From contig URTG01000026.1 in NCBI GenBank assembly GCA_900550705.1, positions 1 to 15,352 of the forward strand: a stretch of DNA of 15,352 nucleotides, given 5' to 3'. This document shows positions 7,297-15,307 of this stretch, piece by piece. The notes under the pieces are model-generated. The model did no database searches. It was given only the letters and a program-made list of their open reading frames with translations, and had not been told where the DNA came from. Positions within the stretch are counted from its first letter, which is position 1. The number at the start of each line of letters is the position of its first letter. Origin of the DNA: an uncultured Eubacteriales bacterium (GTDB taxonomy: Bacteria > Bacillota > Clostridia > Oscillospirales > Oscillospiraceae). Both the position numbers and the translations under genes were made by a program.

Positions 7297-9264
7297 ATGC
7301 CGAAATTTGAGGTGGTCTCGGAGTATCAGCCGGCGGGCGACCAGCCGGAGGCCATCGAGGCACTGTCCCGGGGAATCGAGCTGGGGCTGGACGAGCAGAC
7401 CCTGCTGGGCGTTACCGGGTCGGGCAAGACCTTTACCATGGCCAAGATCATTGAAAAGGTCCAGCGCCCCACCCTGGTGCTGGCCCACAACAAGACCCTG
7501 GCCGCCCAGCTGTGCGCCGAGTTCCGGGAGTTTTTCCCCAACAACGCGGTGGAGTATTTCGTCAGCTACTACGACTACTACCAGCCGGAGGCCTATATCC
7601 CCCACACGGATACCTTTATTGAAAAGGACTCCGCCATCAACGAGGAGATCGACCGCCTGCGGCTGTCCGCCACCGCCTCCCTGCTGGAGCGGCGGGACGT
7701 GATCGTGGTCTCCTCCGTGTCCTGCATCTACGGCCTGGGCGAGCCGGAGGACTTCGCGGCCATGATGGTCTCCCTGCGGGTGGGGGCCACCCTGGAGCGG
7801 GACGAGCTGCTGAAAAAGCTGGTGGCCATCCGGTATGAGCGCAACGACATCGCCTTCGACCGCAACATTTTCCGCGTCCGGGGGGACACGGTGGAGATCT
7901 GGCCCGCCTACTGGAAGGACACCGCCATCCGGGTGGAGTTCTTCGGGGACGAGATCGACCGCATTTCCGAGATCAACGTGGTCACCGGCACCCCCATCCG
8001 CCGCCTGACCAACATCCCCATCTGGCCCGCCACCCACTATGTCACCCCAAAAGAGAAGATGGACGCCGCCATTCAGGAGATATACAAGGAGCTGGACGAC
8101 CGGCTGGACTTCTTTAAGCGGGAAAACAAGCTGGTGGAGGCCCAGCGTCTTCAGCAGCGGACGCTGTATGACATTGAGATGATGCAGGAGCTGGGCTACT
8201 GCTCCGGCATCGAAAACTACTCCCGGGTCATCGAGGACCGCCCGGTGGGCTCCCCGCCCCACACCCTGCTGGACTACTTCCCCAAGGACTTTGTGCTGTT
8301 CATCGACGAGAGCCACGTCACCCTCCCCCAGGTCCGGGCCATGTATAACGGCGACCGGGCCCGGAAGACCACCCTGGTGGACTACGGCTTCCGTCTCCCC
8401 TGCGCCTATGATAACCGTCCGTTGAAATTTGAGGAATTTGAACAGAGAGTAAACCAGGTGGTCTACGTCTCCGCCACCCCCGGGGACTACGAGCGCAGCC
8501 GCTCCGGCCAGATCGTGGAGCAGGTCATCCGCCCCACCGGCCTGCTGGACCCGAAAATCCAGGTCCGCCCGGTGGAGGGCCAGATCGACGACCTCATCGG
8601 CGAGATCAACGCCCGCACCGATAAGGGGGAGCGGGTGCTGGTCACCACCCTGACCAAGCGCATGGCCGAGGACCTGACCGCCTATCTCCAGGGCGCGGGG
8701 ATCAAGGTCCGCTATATGCACCACGACATCGACGCCATGGAGCGCATGGAGATCATCCGGGACCTGCGCCTGGGCACCTTCCACGTTCTGGTGGGCATCA
8801 ACCTGCTGCGGGAGGGCCTGGACCTGCCCGAGGTCTCTCTGGTGGCCATTCTGGACGCGGACAAGGAGGGCTTCCTCCGCAGCGAGACCTCCCTCATCCA
8901 GACCATCGGCCGCGCCGCCCGCAACGCCGACGGCATGGTCATTATGTACGCCGACGCCGTCACCCCCTCCATGCAGCGGGCCATTGACGAGACCGAGCGC
9001 CGCCGGGAGAAGCAGGACGCCTTCAACAAGGCCCACGGCATCACCCCCAAAACGGTCATCAAATCCGTCCGGAACCTGCTGGAGATCTCCGCCGAGTCCG
9101 ACCCCACCCCCCACCGCCAGGGCCAGGCCCCCGCCCTCACCAAGCAGCAAAGGGCCGAAAAAATCGCCAAGCTGGAAAAGGAGATGAAGGAGGCCGCCAA
9201 AATGCTGGAATTCGAGCTTGCCGCCGCCCTGCGCGACCAGATCATCGAATTGCGGGGGAAGTGA
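7297..9264 (+). CDS. uvrB: UvrABC excinuclease subunit B
   Basis: UvrB is the damage-verifying helicase-like subunit of nucleotide excision repair. It is loaded by UvrA, then recruits UvrC for incision. The 655-residue length is normal. Visible features are Walker A GVTGSGKT (38-45), the beta-hairpin tyrosine motif YYDYYQPEAYIP (91-102) that inserts behind the lesion, the helicase motif DESH (337-340), motifs V and VI (GINLLREGLDLPE; QTIGRAARN), and a C-terminal UVR helical hairpin (about 616-653) for UvrC contact. GGGAGGGG at 7283-7290 precedes the ATG at 7297. Expression should be SOS-induced through the LexA box in the promoter. uvrA does not follow; downstream is a transposase remnant. 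No terminator is visible after the stop codon. Confidence 0.98.
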   Translation: MPKFEVVSEYQPAGDQPEAIEALSRGIELGLDEQTLLGVTGSGKTFTMAKIIEKVQRPTLVLAHNKTLAAQLCAEFREFFPNNAVEYFVSYYDYYQPEAYIPHTDTFIEKDSAINEEIDRLRLSATASLLERRDVIVVSSVSCIYGLGEPEDFAAMMVSLRVGATLERDELLKKLVAIRYERNDIAFDRNIFRVRGDTVEIWPAYWKDTAIRVEFFGDEIDRISEINVVTGTPIRRLTNIPIWPATHYVTPKEKMDAAIQEIYKELDDRLDFFKRENKLVEAQRLQQRTLYDIEMMQELGYCSGIENYSRVIEDRPVGSPPHTLLDYFPKDFVLFIDESHVTLPQVRAMYNGDRARKTTLVDYGFRLPCAYDNRPLKFEEFEQRVNQVVYVSATPGDYERSRSGQIVEQVIRPTGLLDPKIQVRPVEGQIDDLIGEINARTDKGERVLVTTLTKRMAEDLTAYLQGAGIKVRYMHHDIDAMERMEIIRDLRLGTFHVLVGINLLREGLDLPEVSLVAILDADKEGFLRSETSLIQTIGRAARNADGMVIMYADAVTPSMQRAIDETERRREKQDAFNKAHGITPKTVIKSVRNLLEISAESDPTPHRQGQAPALTKQQRAEKIAKLEKEMKEAAKMLEFELAAALRDQIIELRGK

Positions 9265-9270
9265 GGATGT

Positions 9271-9408
9271 ATGGAGTACCCCGTGCGAAAGACAACCCGC
9301 CTGACCACCATTCCCTATGACCAGCCGGGTTCGTATTTCATCACCGTATGCACCGCCAATCGGGAAAAATTGTTTTGGTCCCCCGCCCAGCCCCCGGCAG
9401 AATCCGTA
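9271..9408 (+). pseudogene. 5' remnant of a REP-associated tyrosine transposase (RAYT, Y1_Tnp), interrupted by an IS
   Basis: Six bases after the uvrB stop, an ATG opens a frame beginning MEYPVRKTTRL and containing PGSYFITVCTANREKLFW. This is the characteristic N-terminal strand of RAYT/IS200-like single-strand transposases. The frame matches for about 46 codons, then enters the terminal repeat of the IS630 element at 9409 and stops at 9418-9420. The HUH metal site and catalytic Tyr that should follow are absent. Removing the IS and one TA copy does not restore a recognisable RAYT on the far side, so the 3' part was also lost. The gene is nonfunctional. The family call rests on the N-terminal motif alone. 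Confidence 0.72.
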
Positions 9409-9436
9409 GTAGTCCATTAATGCTAAAACTTAATTT
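9409..9436 (+). repeat. Left terminal inverted repeat of the IS630 element
   Basis: Compared with the complement of the right end, 23 of 28 positions match: shared GTAGT, then ATTAA, then CTAAAACTT, then ATTT. The match extends 3 more bases outward to 9406. Confidence 0.85.
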
Positions 9437-9446
9437 TAGTCTCATG

Positions 9447-9455
9447 TGGTATAAT
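9447..9455 (+). promoter_or_regulatory. Extended -10 promoter of the transposase
   Basis: TGG followed by TATAAT (9450-9455) lies just inside the left terminal repeat and 33 bp before the transposase ATG. No good -35 is visible, which fits an extended -10 promoter. Confidence 0.6.
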
Positions 9456-9488
9456 AGAATCACCCTATCTAGAGGATGTGGCAGCCGC

Positions 9489-9947
9489 ATGAATAAGGAA
9501 ATCAGATTAAGCGAAGAAGAACAGCTCTATCTTAAAGACTTCGTAAAAAACGGTACGCATAAGGCGAAAGAGATCATACGGGCCCGTGTTTTGCTCATGT
9601 TGGATCGGACCGGGAAAACAGACCATGTTCGGTATAATCGTACTGCTGAATATGCAGGTATCTCTGTCCAGGCCGTGTACAATATGCGGGATGATTATCT
9701 GGAAAAGCAGGATATTACCGCGTATTTGACACGAAAAAAACGAGTGACCCCGCCGGTACCGGCAAAGGTGACTGGAGAAGTCGAGGCAAAGATTATTGCG
9801 CTTGCTTGCAGCAAAGCACCGGAAGGGCACGCCAGATGGACGCTTCGTTTATTGGCGAGTAAAGCTGTGGAGCTTAACATCATTGACAGTATTTCTTATG
9901 TCAGAGTTCAGCAGATCTTAAAAAAACGAAATATAAGCCTCACTTGA
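9489..9947 (+). CDS. IS630-family transposase, ORF A (DNA-binding part, zero frame)
   Basis: This 152-residue frame starts MNKEIRLSEEEQ and carries the helix-turn-helix region of IS630 transposases. The segment AKEIIRARVLLMLDRTGK and AEYAGISVQAVYNMRDDYLE bind the terminal repeats; a winged-helix-like second part ends in SYVRVQQILKK. The ATG at 9489 is chosen because AGAGGA lies at 9471-9476 and the promoter is at 9450-9455; an in-frame start further upstream would read through the terminal repeat. It ends with TGA at 9945-9947 unless ribosomes slip at 9920-9926. Alone it lacks the catalytic core and might act as a repressor of transposition, as in other two-frame IS elements (inference). Confidence 0.88.
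   Translation: MNKEIRLSEEEQLYLKDFVKNGTHKAKEIIRARVLLMLDRTGKTDHVRYNRTAEYAGISVQAVYNMRDDYLEKQDITAYLTRKKRVTPPVPAKVTGEVEAKIIALACSKAPEGHARWTLRLLASKAVELNIIDSISYVRVQQILKKRNISLT
9920..9926 (+). other. Programmed -1 frameshift site A_AAA_AAA
   Basis: Seven A residues lie in the correct phase (zero-frame codons TTA-AAA-AAA) for tandem slippage. A -1 shift gives LKKTKYKPHLKTMWCIPP, and the KPHLK...WCIPP part is typical of the intact IS630 family linker. The fused protein would be about 380 residues. Confidence 0.8.
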
Positions 9948-10630
9948 AAACGATGTGGTGTATTCCTCCGAAACAAAATGCAGAGTTCGTTGCCCACATG
10001 GAGGACATTTTGGAGGTCTATTCTCGGCCTGTTGAGAAAAAACGTCCTGTTATTTGTATGGATGAGAAGCCTTTTCAGCTTTTAGACGAATATTTAGAGC
10101 CGATTCCTATGAGTAAACACAATCACAGCGAAAAATATGACTGCGAATATATTCGGAAAGGTTCTTGCTCCATCTTCATGTTTACAGAGCCTTTAGGCGG
10201 TTGGCGTGAAGCTCACGCTCTGCCTCGCAGAACAGCAATCGACTGGGCACATCAAGTGAAATGGCTGGTAGATGAAGCCTATCCAGACGCGGAGAAAATC
10301 GTTTTAGTAATGGATAATCTTAATACTCACACCACTGCGTCCCTGTACAAGGCATTTCCGCCAGATGAGGCATTCCGTATTTCCCAAAAGCTTGAAATTC
10401 ACTATACCCCTAAACACGGTTCGTGGTTGGATATCGCAGAGATTGAGCTTTCTGCTCTTACCGTTCAATGCTTGCTCAATGTTAGAATTCCAACATTAGA
10501 AGACCTGAAACGTATCCTTGACGCTTGGTCCTTAAATAGAAATACTGACCAGAAGGGCGTTTCCTGGCACTTCACTTCGGAGACGGCCAGGGTCAAACTC
10601 GCTCATTTGTATCCGGAAATAAAGTTTTAG
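9944..10630 (+). CDS. IS630-family transposase, ORF B (DDE catalytic part, -1 frame)
   Basis: This frame supplies the RNase H-fold catalytic domain. The acidic triad is visible: Asp in VICMDEKPF, Asp in VLVMDNLNTHT and Glu in HGSWLDIAEIELSAL. It lacks an obvious ribosome binding site and begins inside the end of ORF A, so it is expected to be made only as an ORF A-B fusion by -1 slippage at 9920-9926; in the fusion the frame is entered at 9926. The stop codon lies inside the right terminal inverted repeat. No internal stops or missing catalytic residues are seen, so the element could be active. Confidence 0.88.
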   Translation: MKTMWCIPPKQNAEFVAHMEDILEVYSRPVEKKRPVICMDEKPFQLLDEYLEPIPMSKHNHSEKYDCEYIRKGSCSIFMFTEPLGGWREAHALPRRTAIDWAHQVKWLVDEAYPDAEKIVLVMDNLNTHTTASLYKAFPPDEAFRISQKLEIHYTPKHGSWLDIAEIELSALTVQCLLNVRIPTLEDLKRILDAWSLNRNTDQKGVSWHFTSETARVKLAHLYPEIKF

Positions 10631-10644
10631 TGTTAATCTACTAC
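10617..10644 (-). repeat. Right terminal inverted repeat of the IS630 element
   Basis: This is the inverted partner of 9409-9436. It overlaps the last codons and stop of ORF B. TA at 10645-10646 is the presumed target duplication. The 80 bases from here to argB show no clear promoter. Confidence 0.85.
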
Positions 10645-10726
10645 TACAAATTCTCACGTTGGCCCGGTGGGGAATGGAAACAGAAACCGTCAGCGGAGTA
10701 CCAACGGACAGATCGGAGGAATATCC

Positions 10727-11584
10727 ATGCCCTTTACCGAGGTAGATCGGGCCCAGGTACTGGCTGAGGCCCTGCCCTATATTCAAAAGTTTTCCGGAAA
10801 GACCATCGTGGTGAAATACGGCGGCAACGCCATGGTGTCAGAGGAGCTGCGCCGCGCCGTGATCTCTGACATCGTGCTGCTGCGGCTGGTGGGCATCCAT
10901 GTGGTGGTGGTCCACGGCGGCGGCCCCGAGATCAGCGAGATGCTGAACAAGGTGGGCAAGGAGTCTAAATTCGTGGACGGTCTGCGCTACACCGACGACG
11001 AGACCATGGACATTGTTCAGCAGGTCCTCTGCGGCCGGGTGAACAAGAACCTGGTGGCCACCCTGAACCGCATGGGCGGCCGGGCCCTGGGCCTGTGCGG
11101 CATGGACGCCGGAATGCTCAAGGCCAAGAAGCTGGGCGACCAATACGGCATGGTGGGCGACATCACCCGGGTGGACCCCAGCCCCGTGCAGGATGCCCTG
11201 GACAATGGCTACATCCCCGTGGTGTCCACCGTGGCCCAGGGGGAGGACGCCGATGTGTCCTATAACATCAACGCCGACACCGCCGCCGCCAAGCTGGCCG
11301 TGGCCCTGAAGGCGGAGAAGCTCATCCTCCTCACCGACGTGCGGGGCCTGCTGCGGGACCCCAAGGACGAGTCCACGCTGATTCCTGAGTTACAGCTGTC
11401 CTCCGTCCCCGCCCTCGTCCGGGAGGGCGTCATCTCCGGCGGCATGATCCCCAAGATCGACTGCTGCGTGGAGGCGGTGCGCTCCGGCGTGAAGTCCGCC
11501 ATCATCCTGGACGGCCGGGTGGCGCACTCCCTGCTCATCGAGCTGCTGTCCGATGCCGGTATCGGCACCATGCTCACCGTCTGA
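10727..11584 (+). CDS. argB: N-acetylglutamate kinase
   Basis: ArgB phosphorylates N-acetyl-L-glutamate with ATP, the second step of arginine synthesis. The 285-residue protein shows the amino-acid-kinase fold signatures: Lys30 in VVKYGGNAM, glycine loop VVHGGGPEI (61-69), substrate motif NINADTAAAKL (180-190) and GGMIPKI (238-244) with the second active-site lysine. The N-terminal helix (residues 1-22, before the first strand) resembles that of arginine-inhibited enzymes, so feedback control is possible (inference). The ATG at 10727 is supported by GGAGGA at 10715-10720; an in-frame start 60 bases upstream lacks such a site. It is first of argB-argD-argF. The IS630 element ends 82 bp upstream and may have separated it from its original promoter. 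Confidence 0.97.
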   Translation: MPFTEVDRAQVLAEALPYIQKFSGKTIVVKYGGNAMVSEELRRAVISDIVLLRLVGIHVVVVHGGGPEISEMLNKVGKESKFVDGLRYTDDETMDIVQQVLCGRVNKNLVATLNRMGGRALGLCGMDAGMLKAKKLGDQYGMVGDITRVDPSPVQDALDNGYIPVVSTVAQGEDADVSYNINADTAAAKLAVALKAEKLILLTDVRGLLRDPKDESTLIPELQLSSVPALVREGVISGGMIPKIDCCVEAVRSGVKSAIILDGRVAHSLLIELLSDAGIGTMLTV

Positions 11585-11653
11585 GCGCGATTTTTCCTCG
11601 GATTCCCCGCAGAACACGAAAATCAGAAGATAACCCAAAAGGAGGGGTCCCCC

Positions 11654-12832
11654 GTGACCTTTGAGGAAATCAAGTCCCTGGACGAGCAATATGTCATGCA
11701 CAGCTACAACCGCTTCCAGACTGCCATCGACCACGGCAAGGGTGCCACGGTCTGGGACACCCAGGGCAAGGAATACATCGACTTCACCGCCGGCATCGGG
11801 GTGTGCTCCCTGGGCTACGGCGACGAGGGCTGGGTGAAGGCCGTGACGGAGCAGGCCGCCAAGCTGGCCCATATCTCCAACCTGTACTACGCCGAGCCCT
11901 ACGCCCGGGTGGCCCAGAAGCTGTGCACCCGGACCGGGATGTCCAACGTGATGTTTGCCAACTCCGGCGCAGAGGGCAACGAGGCCATGATCAAGCTGGC
12001 CCGGAAGTATTCCTATGACAAATACGGCAAGGGCCGGGGCACGGTCATCACCCTGCACAACTCCTTCCACGGCCGGACCATCACCACCCTGGCCGCCACG
12101 GGGCAGGACCGGTTCCACGACTACTTCTTCCCCTTTACCGAGGGCTTCCGCTACGCCGACGCCAACGATCTGGACAGCGTGGAGGCCGTGGCGGGGCACG
12201 ATGTGTGCGCCGTGATGTTTGAGCTGGTCCAGGGCGAGGGCGGCGTGCTGCCCCTGGACCGGGAGTTTGTCCACGCGGTGGCCGACCTGTGCGCCAAGCG
12301 GGACTGGCTGCTGCTCATCGACGAGGTGCAGAGCGGCGTGGGCCGCACCGGCTCCCTGTTTGCCTGGCAGCAGTATGGCATTGAGCCGGACGCGGTGTCC
12401 TTTGCCAAGGGCATTGCCGGGGGCCTGCCCTTCGGCGGCGTGATGGCCAACGAGAAGTGTCGCAATGTGTTCACCGCCGGCACCCACGGCACCACCTTCG
12501 GGGGCAACCCGGTGGCCGCCGCTGCGGCCTGCTATGTGCTGGACCGGATCGACGACGCCTTCCTGGCCCAGGTGAAGGAGAAGGGCGACTATCTCCGCCG
12601 TCAGATCGAGGCCATGGACCTGCCCTGTCTGGGCAGGACCCGGGGCCTGGGCATGATGATCGGCATCGACGTGAAGGGGGAGCGGACCAACAGCCAGCTG
12701 GCCGCCGCCCTGCTGGAGCGCGGCCTGCTGGTGCTCACCGCCGGCTCCGGCCTGCGGCTGCTGCCGCCCCTGGTCATCTCTCAGGAGGAGATGGACAAGG
12801 GCCTGGCGATCCTCAAGGAGACGCTGGCGTAA
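11654..12832 (+). CDS. argD: Acetylornithine aminotransferase
   Basis: ArgD is a class-III PLP enzyme that converts N-acetylglutamate semialdehyde to N-acetylornithine using glutamate. The 392 residues include the PLP phosphate motif NSGAEGNEAMIK (103-114), HNSFHGRT (135-142), ELVQGEGG (190-197), cofactor-binding Asp223 in LLIDEVQSGVGRTG, Schiff-base Lys252 in SFAKGIAGGLP, and GTTFGGNP. The start is GTG at 11654, with AAAAGGAGGGG (11637-11646) eight bases before; the resulting MTFEEIKSLDEQYVMHSYNR N-terminus is typical of clostridial ArgD. It lies 69 bp after argB with no terminator, so it is in the same operon. Confidence 0.96.
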   Translation: MTFEEIKSLDEQYVMHSYNRFQTAIDHGKGATVWDTQGKEYIDFTAGIGVCSLGYGDEGWVKAVTEQAAKLAHISNLYYAEPYARVAQKLCTRTGMSNVMFANSGAEGNEAMIKLARKYSYDKYGKGRGTVITLHNSFHGRTITTLAATGQDRFHDYFFPFTEGFRYADANDLDSVEAVAGHDVCAVMFELVQGEGGVLPLDREFVHAVADLCAKRDWLLLIDEVQSGVGRTGSLFAWQQYGIEPDAVSFAKGIAGGLPFGGVMANEKCRNVFTAGTHGTTFGGNPVAAAAACYVLDRIDDAFLAQVKEKGDYLRRQIEAMDLPCLGRTRGLGMMIGIDVKGERTNSQLAAALLERGLLVLTAGSGLRLLPPLVISQEEMDKGLAILKETLA

Positions 12833-12869
12833 CAGCGAGAAACAATACGGAACAAGGGGGACCATTTCG

Positions 12870-13793
12870 ATGCAGAAAGACCTGCTGAAAATGCTGGACC
12901 TGTCCAAGGAGGACATCATCCAGATTCTGAACACCGCCGACCAGCTGAAATACAGCCAGAAGCACGGCATTGCCCACGACTATCTGAAGGGCAAGACGCT
13001 GGCCATGATCTTTGAAAAAAACTCCACCCGAACCCGGGTCTCCTTTGAGACCGGAATGTTCCAGCTGGGCGGCCACGCCCTGTTCCTGTCCGGGAAGGAG
13101 AGCCAGATCGGCCGGGGCGAGCCGGTGGAGGACACCGCCCGGGTGCTGGGCCGGTACTGCGACGGCATTATGATCCGCACCTTCGCCCAGGACGAGGTGG
13201 AGGAGCTGGCCCGCTACGCCGGAATCCCCATCATCAACGGCCTGACCGACTTCTGCCACCCCTGCCAGGTGCTGGCCGATCTGATGACCGTCCGGGAGCA
13301 CAAGGCCGTTCTGGAGGGCCTGAAGCTGTGCTACATCGGCGACGGCAACAATATGGCCAACTCCCTGATCGTGGGCGGCCTGAAGTGCGGCATGGAGGTG
13401 GCCGTGGCCTGTCCCGAGGGCTATGACCCCGACCCCCGGGTGCTGGAATTTGCCAAGAGCGACCCCACGTTCCGATTCTCCCTCCACCGCACCCCCAAGG
13501 AGGCCGCCGTGGACGCCGACGTGGTGTTCACCGACGTGTGGGCCTCTATGGGCCAGGAGGAGGAGCGGGCCATCCGGGCGAAGGCGTTTGCCGGCTACCA
13601 GATCAACCGGGAGCTGATGGACCTGACCCACCCGGGCTGCATGGTCCAGCACTGCCTGCCCGCCCACCGGGGCGAGGAGATCACCGCCGACGTCTTCGAG
13701 GCCCACGCCGATGAGATCTTCGACGAGGCGGAGAACCGCCTGCACGCCCAGAAGGCGGTTATGTACCTCTTATTGAAGGACCCCGAGGACTAA
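12870..13793 (+). CDS. argF: Ornithine carbamoyltransferase, anabolic
   Basis: This enzyme joins carbamoyl phosphate and ornithine to give citrulline in the cytoplasm. The 307-residue protein has the carbamoyl phosphate motif STRTR (52-56), HPCQVLADLMT (130-140), the ornithine loop DVWASMGQE (222-230) and HCLPAHRGEEI (261-271) with the catalytic Cys. AAGGGGG (12854-12860) precedes the ATG by nine bases. It is the last gene of the argBDF run, 37 bp after argD, and is followed by a strong terminator. Its place in a biosynthetic operon argues for the anabolic argF role rather than the arginine deiminase pathway. Confidence 0.97.
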   Translation: MQKDLLKMLDLSKEDIIQILNTADQLKYSQKHGIAHDYLKGKTLAMIFEKNSTRTRVSFETGMFQLGGHALFLSGKESQIGRGEPVEDTARVLGRYCDGIMIRTFAQDEVEELARYAGIPIINGLTDFCHPCQVLADLMTVREHKAVLEGLKLCYIGDGNNMANSLIVGGLKCGMEVAVACPEGYDPDPRVLEFAKSDPTFRFSLHRTPKEAAVDADVVFTDVWASMGQEEERAIRAKAFAGYQINRELMDLTHPGCMVQHCLPAHRGEEITADVFEAHADEIFDEAENRLHAQKAVMYLLLKDPED

Positions 13794-13806
13794 AGGGCTT
13801 TCGATT

Positions 13807-13838
13807 CCCGCCCCCGGCAGGGGGCGGGAAAACTTTTT
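13807..13838 (+). terminator. Intrinsic terminator of the arg operon
   Basis: A perfect 9-bp all-GC stem, CCCGCCCCC (13807-13815) with GGGGGCGGG (13820-13828), closes on loop GGCA. It is followed by AAAACTTTTT, 14 bases after the argF stop codon. Confidence 0.9.
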
Positions 13839-13839
13839 G

Positions 13840-13867
13840 TTGACAAAGACGCAAAACCTGATATAAT
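13840..13867 (+). promoter_or_regulatory. metK promoter
   Basis: Perfect TTGACA (13840-13845) and TATAAT (13862-13867) hexamers are separated by 16 bp. They begin right after the arg terminator's T-run and about 20 bp before the riboswitch, so this promoter drives the SAM-controlled leader. Confidence 0.9.
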
Positions 13868-13887
13868 ATTGTCGCACAACTGAATGA

Positions 13888-13982
13888 CCTTATCAAGAGT
13901 GGTGGAGGGACCGGCCCTGTGAAGCCACGGCAACCTGCCAAAAGCAAGGTGCCAAATCCGGCGGTAGAATCGCAAGATGAGG
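13888..13982 (+). ncRNA. SAM-I (S-box) riboswitch aptamer
   Basis: The leader has the S-box core: closing helix P1 (CCTTATC 13888-13894 with GATGAGG 13976-13982, one G-U pair), then the conserved AAGAG...GGTGGAGGGACCGGCCC, GAAGCC, CGGCAACC and GGTGCCAA blocks in order. S-box RNAs bind S-adenosylmethionine and terminate transcription. Here the terminator at 13998-14026 and metK, the SAM synthase gene, follow directly, which gives end-product feedback. Confidence 0.93.
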
Positions 13983-13997
13983 GTGTCTGTTTTATCA

Positions 13998-14026
13998 AAC
14001 GCTCCGCCTTGCGCGGAGCGTTTTTT
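13998..14026 (+). terminator. Riboswitch-controlled intrinsic terminator
   Basis: A perfect 10-bp stem AACGCTCCGC (13998-14007) with GCGGAGCGTT (14013-14022) is followed by TTTTTT. Its CTTGCG (14008-14013) is complementary to CGCAAG (13971-13976) in the aptamer's 3' side. That pairing is a possible antiterminator that would be excluded when SAM stabilises P1. Confidence 0.9.
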
Positions 14027-14054
14027 CATCCTCCACAAGAGAAAGGAAACGATT

Positions 14055-15236
<1,182 letters not shown>

Positions 15237-15237
15237 G

Positions 15238-15272
15238 AGAGTTAGGAGTTAGGAGGTAGGAGTTAGGAGTTA
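15238..15272 (+). repeat. Degenerate 7-bp tandem repeat (GGAGTTA)n
   Basis: Five consecutive heptamers start just past the metK stop: AGAGTTA, GGAGTTA, GGAGGTA, GGAGTTA, GGAGTTA. Three are identical and two have one change each. Function is unknown; it looks like a short-sequence repeat prone to slippage. The 35 bases after it (15273-15307) hold nothing I recognise. Confidence 0.85.
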
Positions 15273-15307
15273 CTTAGCCCTTTGGCCGGTGCACCTTGTA
15301 CGGGAGA

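Larger units (their letters stand above)
9409..10644 (+). mobile_element. IS630-family insertion sequence, complete
   Basis: This roughly 1236-bp element has imperfect terminal inverted repeats (9409-9436 and 10617-10644). TA dinucleotides lie immediately outside both ends (9407-9408 and 10645-10646), as expected for the TA-target IS630/Tc1-mariner group. GTAGTAGT runs make the exact boundary ambiguous by 3 bp. It encodes a two-frame transposase with a -1 slippery site. Base composition is clearly richer in A/T than the flanking genes, which suggests recent acquisition. It interrupts a RAYT gene and lies 82 bp upstream of argB. I cannot assign a named IS. Confidence 0.9.

Noticed and set aside
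7246..9417. Very long open frame on the minus strand opposite uvrB, and similar ones opposite the exporter, SLH, arg and metK genes
   Set aside because: They mirror GC-rich codon usage of real genes, have low-complexity Gly/His/Val/Leu-rich products, no family motifs and no fitting ribosome binding sites.
9348..9488. Upstream in-frame start for transposase ORF A
   Set aside because: It would lie inside the RAYT remnant and run through the IS terminal repeat and promoter; the ATG at 9489 has a ribosome binding site and gives the family-typical N-terminus.
10667..10726. Upstream in-frame start for argB
   Set aside because: The extra 20 residues (MGNGNRNRQRS...) are not ArgB-like; GGAGGA at 10715-10720 points to the ATG at 10727.
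10645..10726. ArgR operator (ARG box) upstream of argB
   Set aside because: No pair of TNTGAATNNNNATTCANA-like half-sites can be seen in the 80 bp.
13977..14054. Upstream in-frame start for metK
   Set aside because: It overlaps the riboswitch P1 strand and the terminator hairpin; the ATG at 14055 gives the conserved MetK N-terminus.
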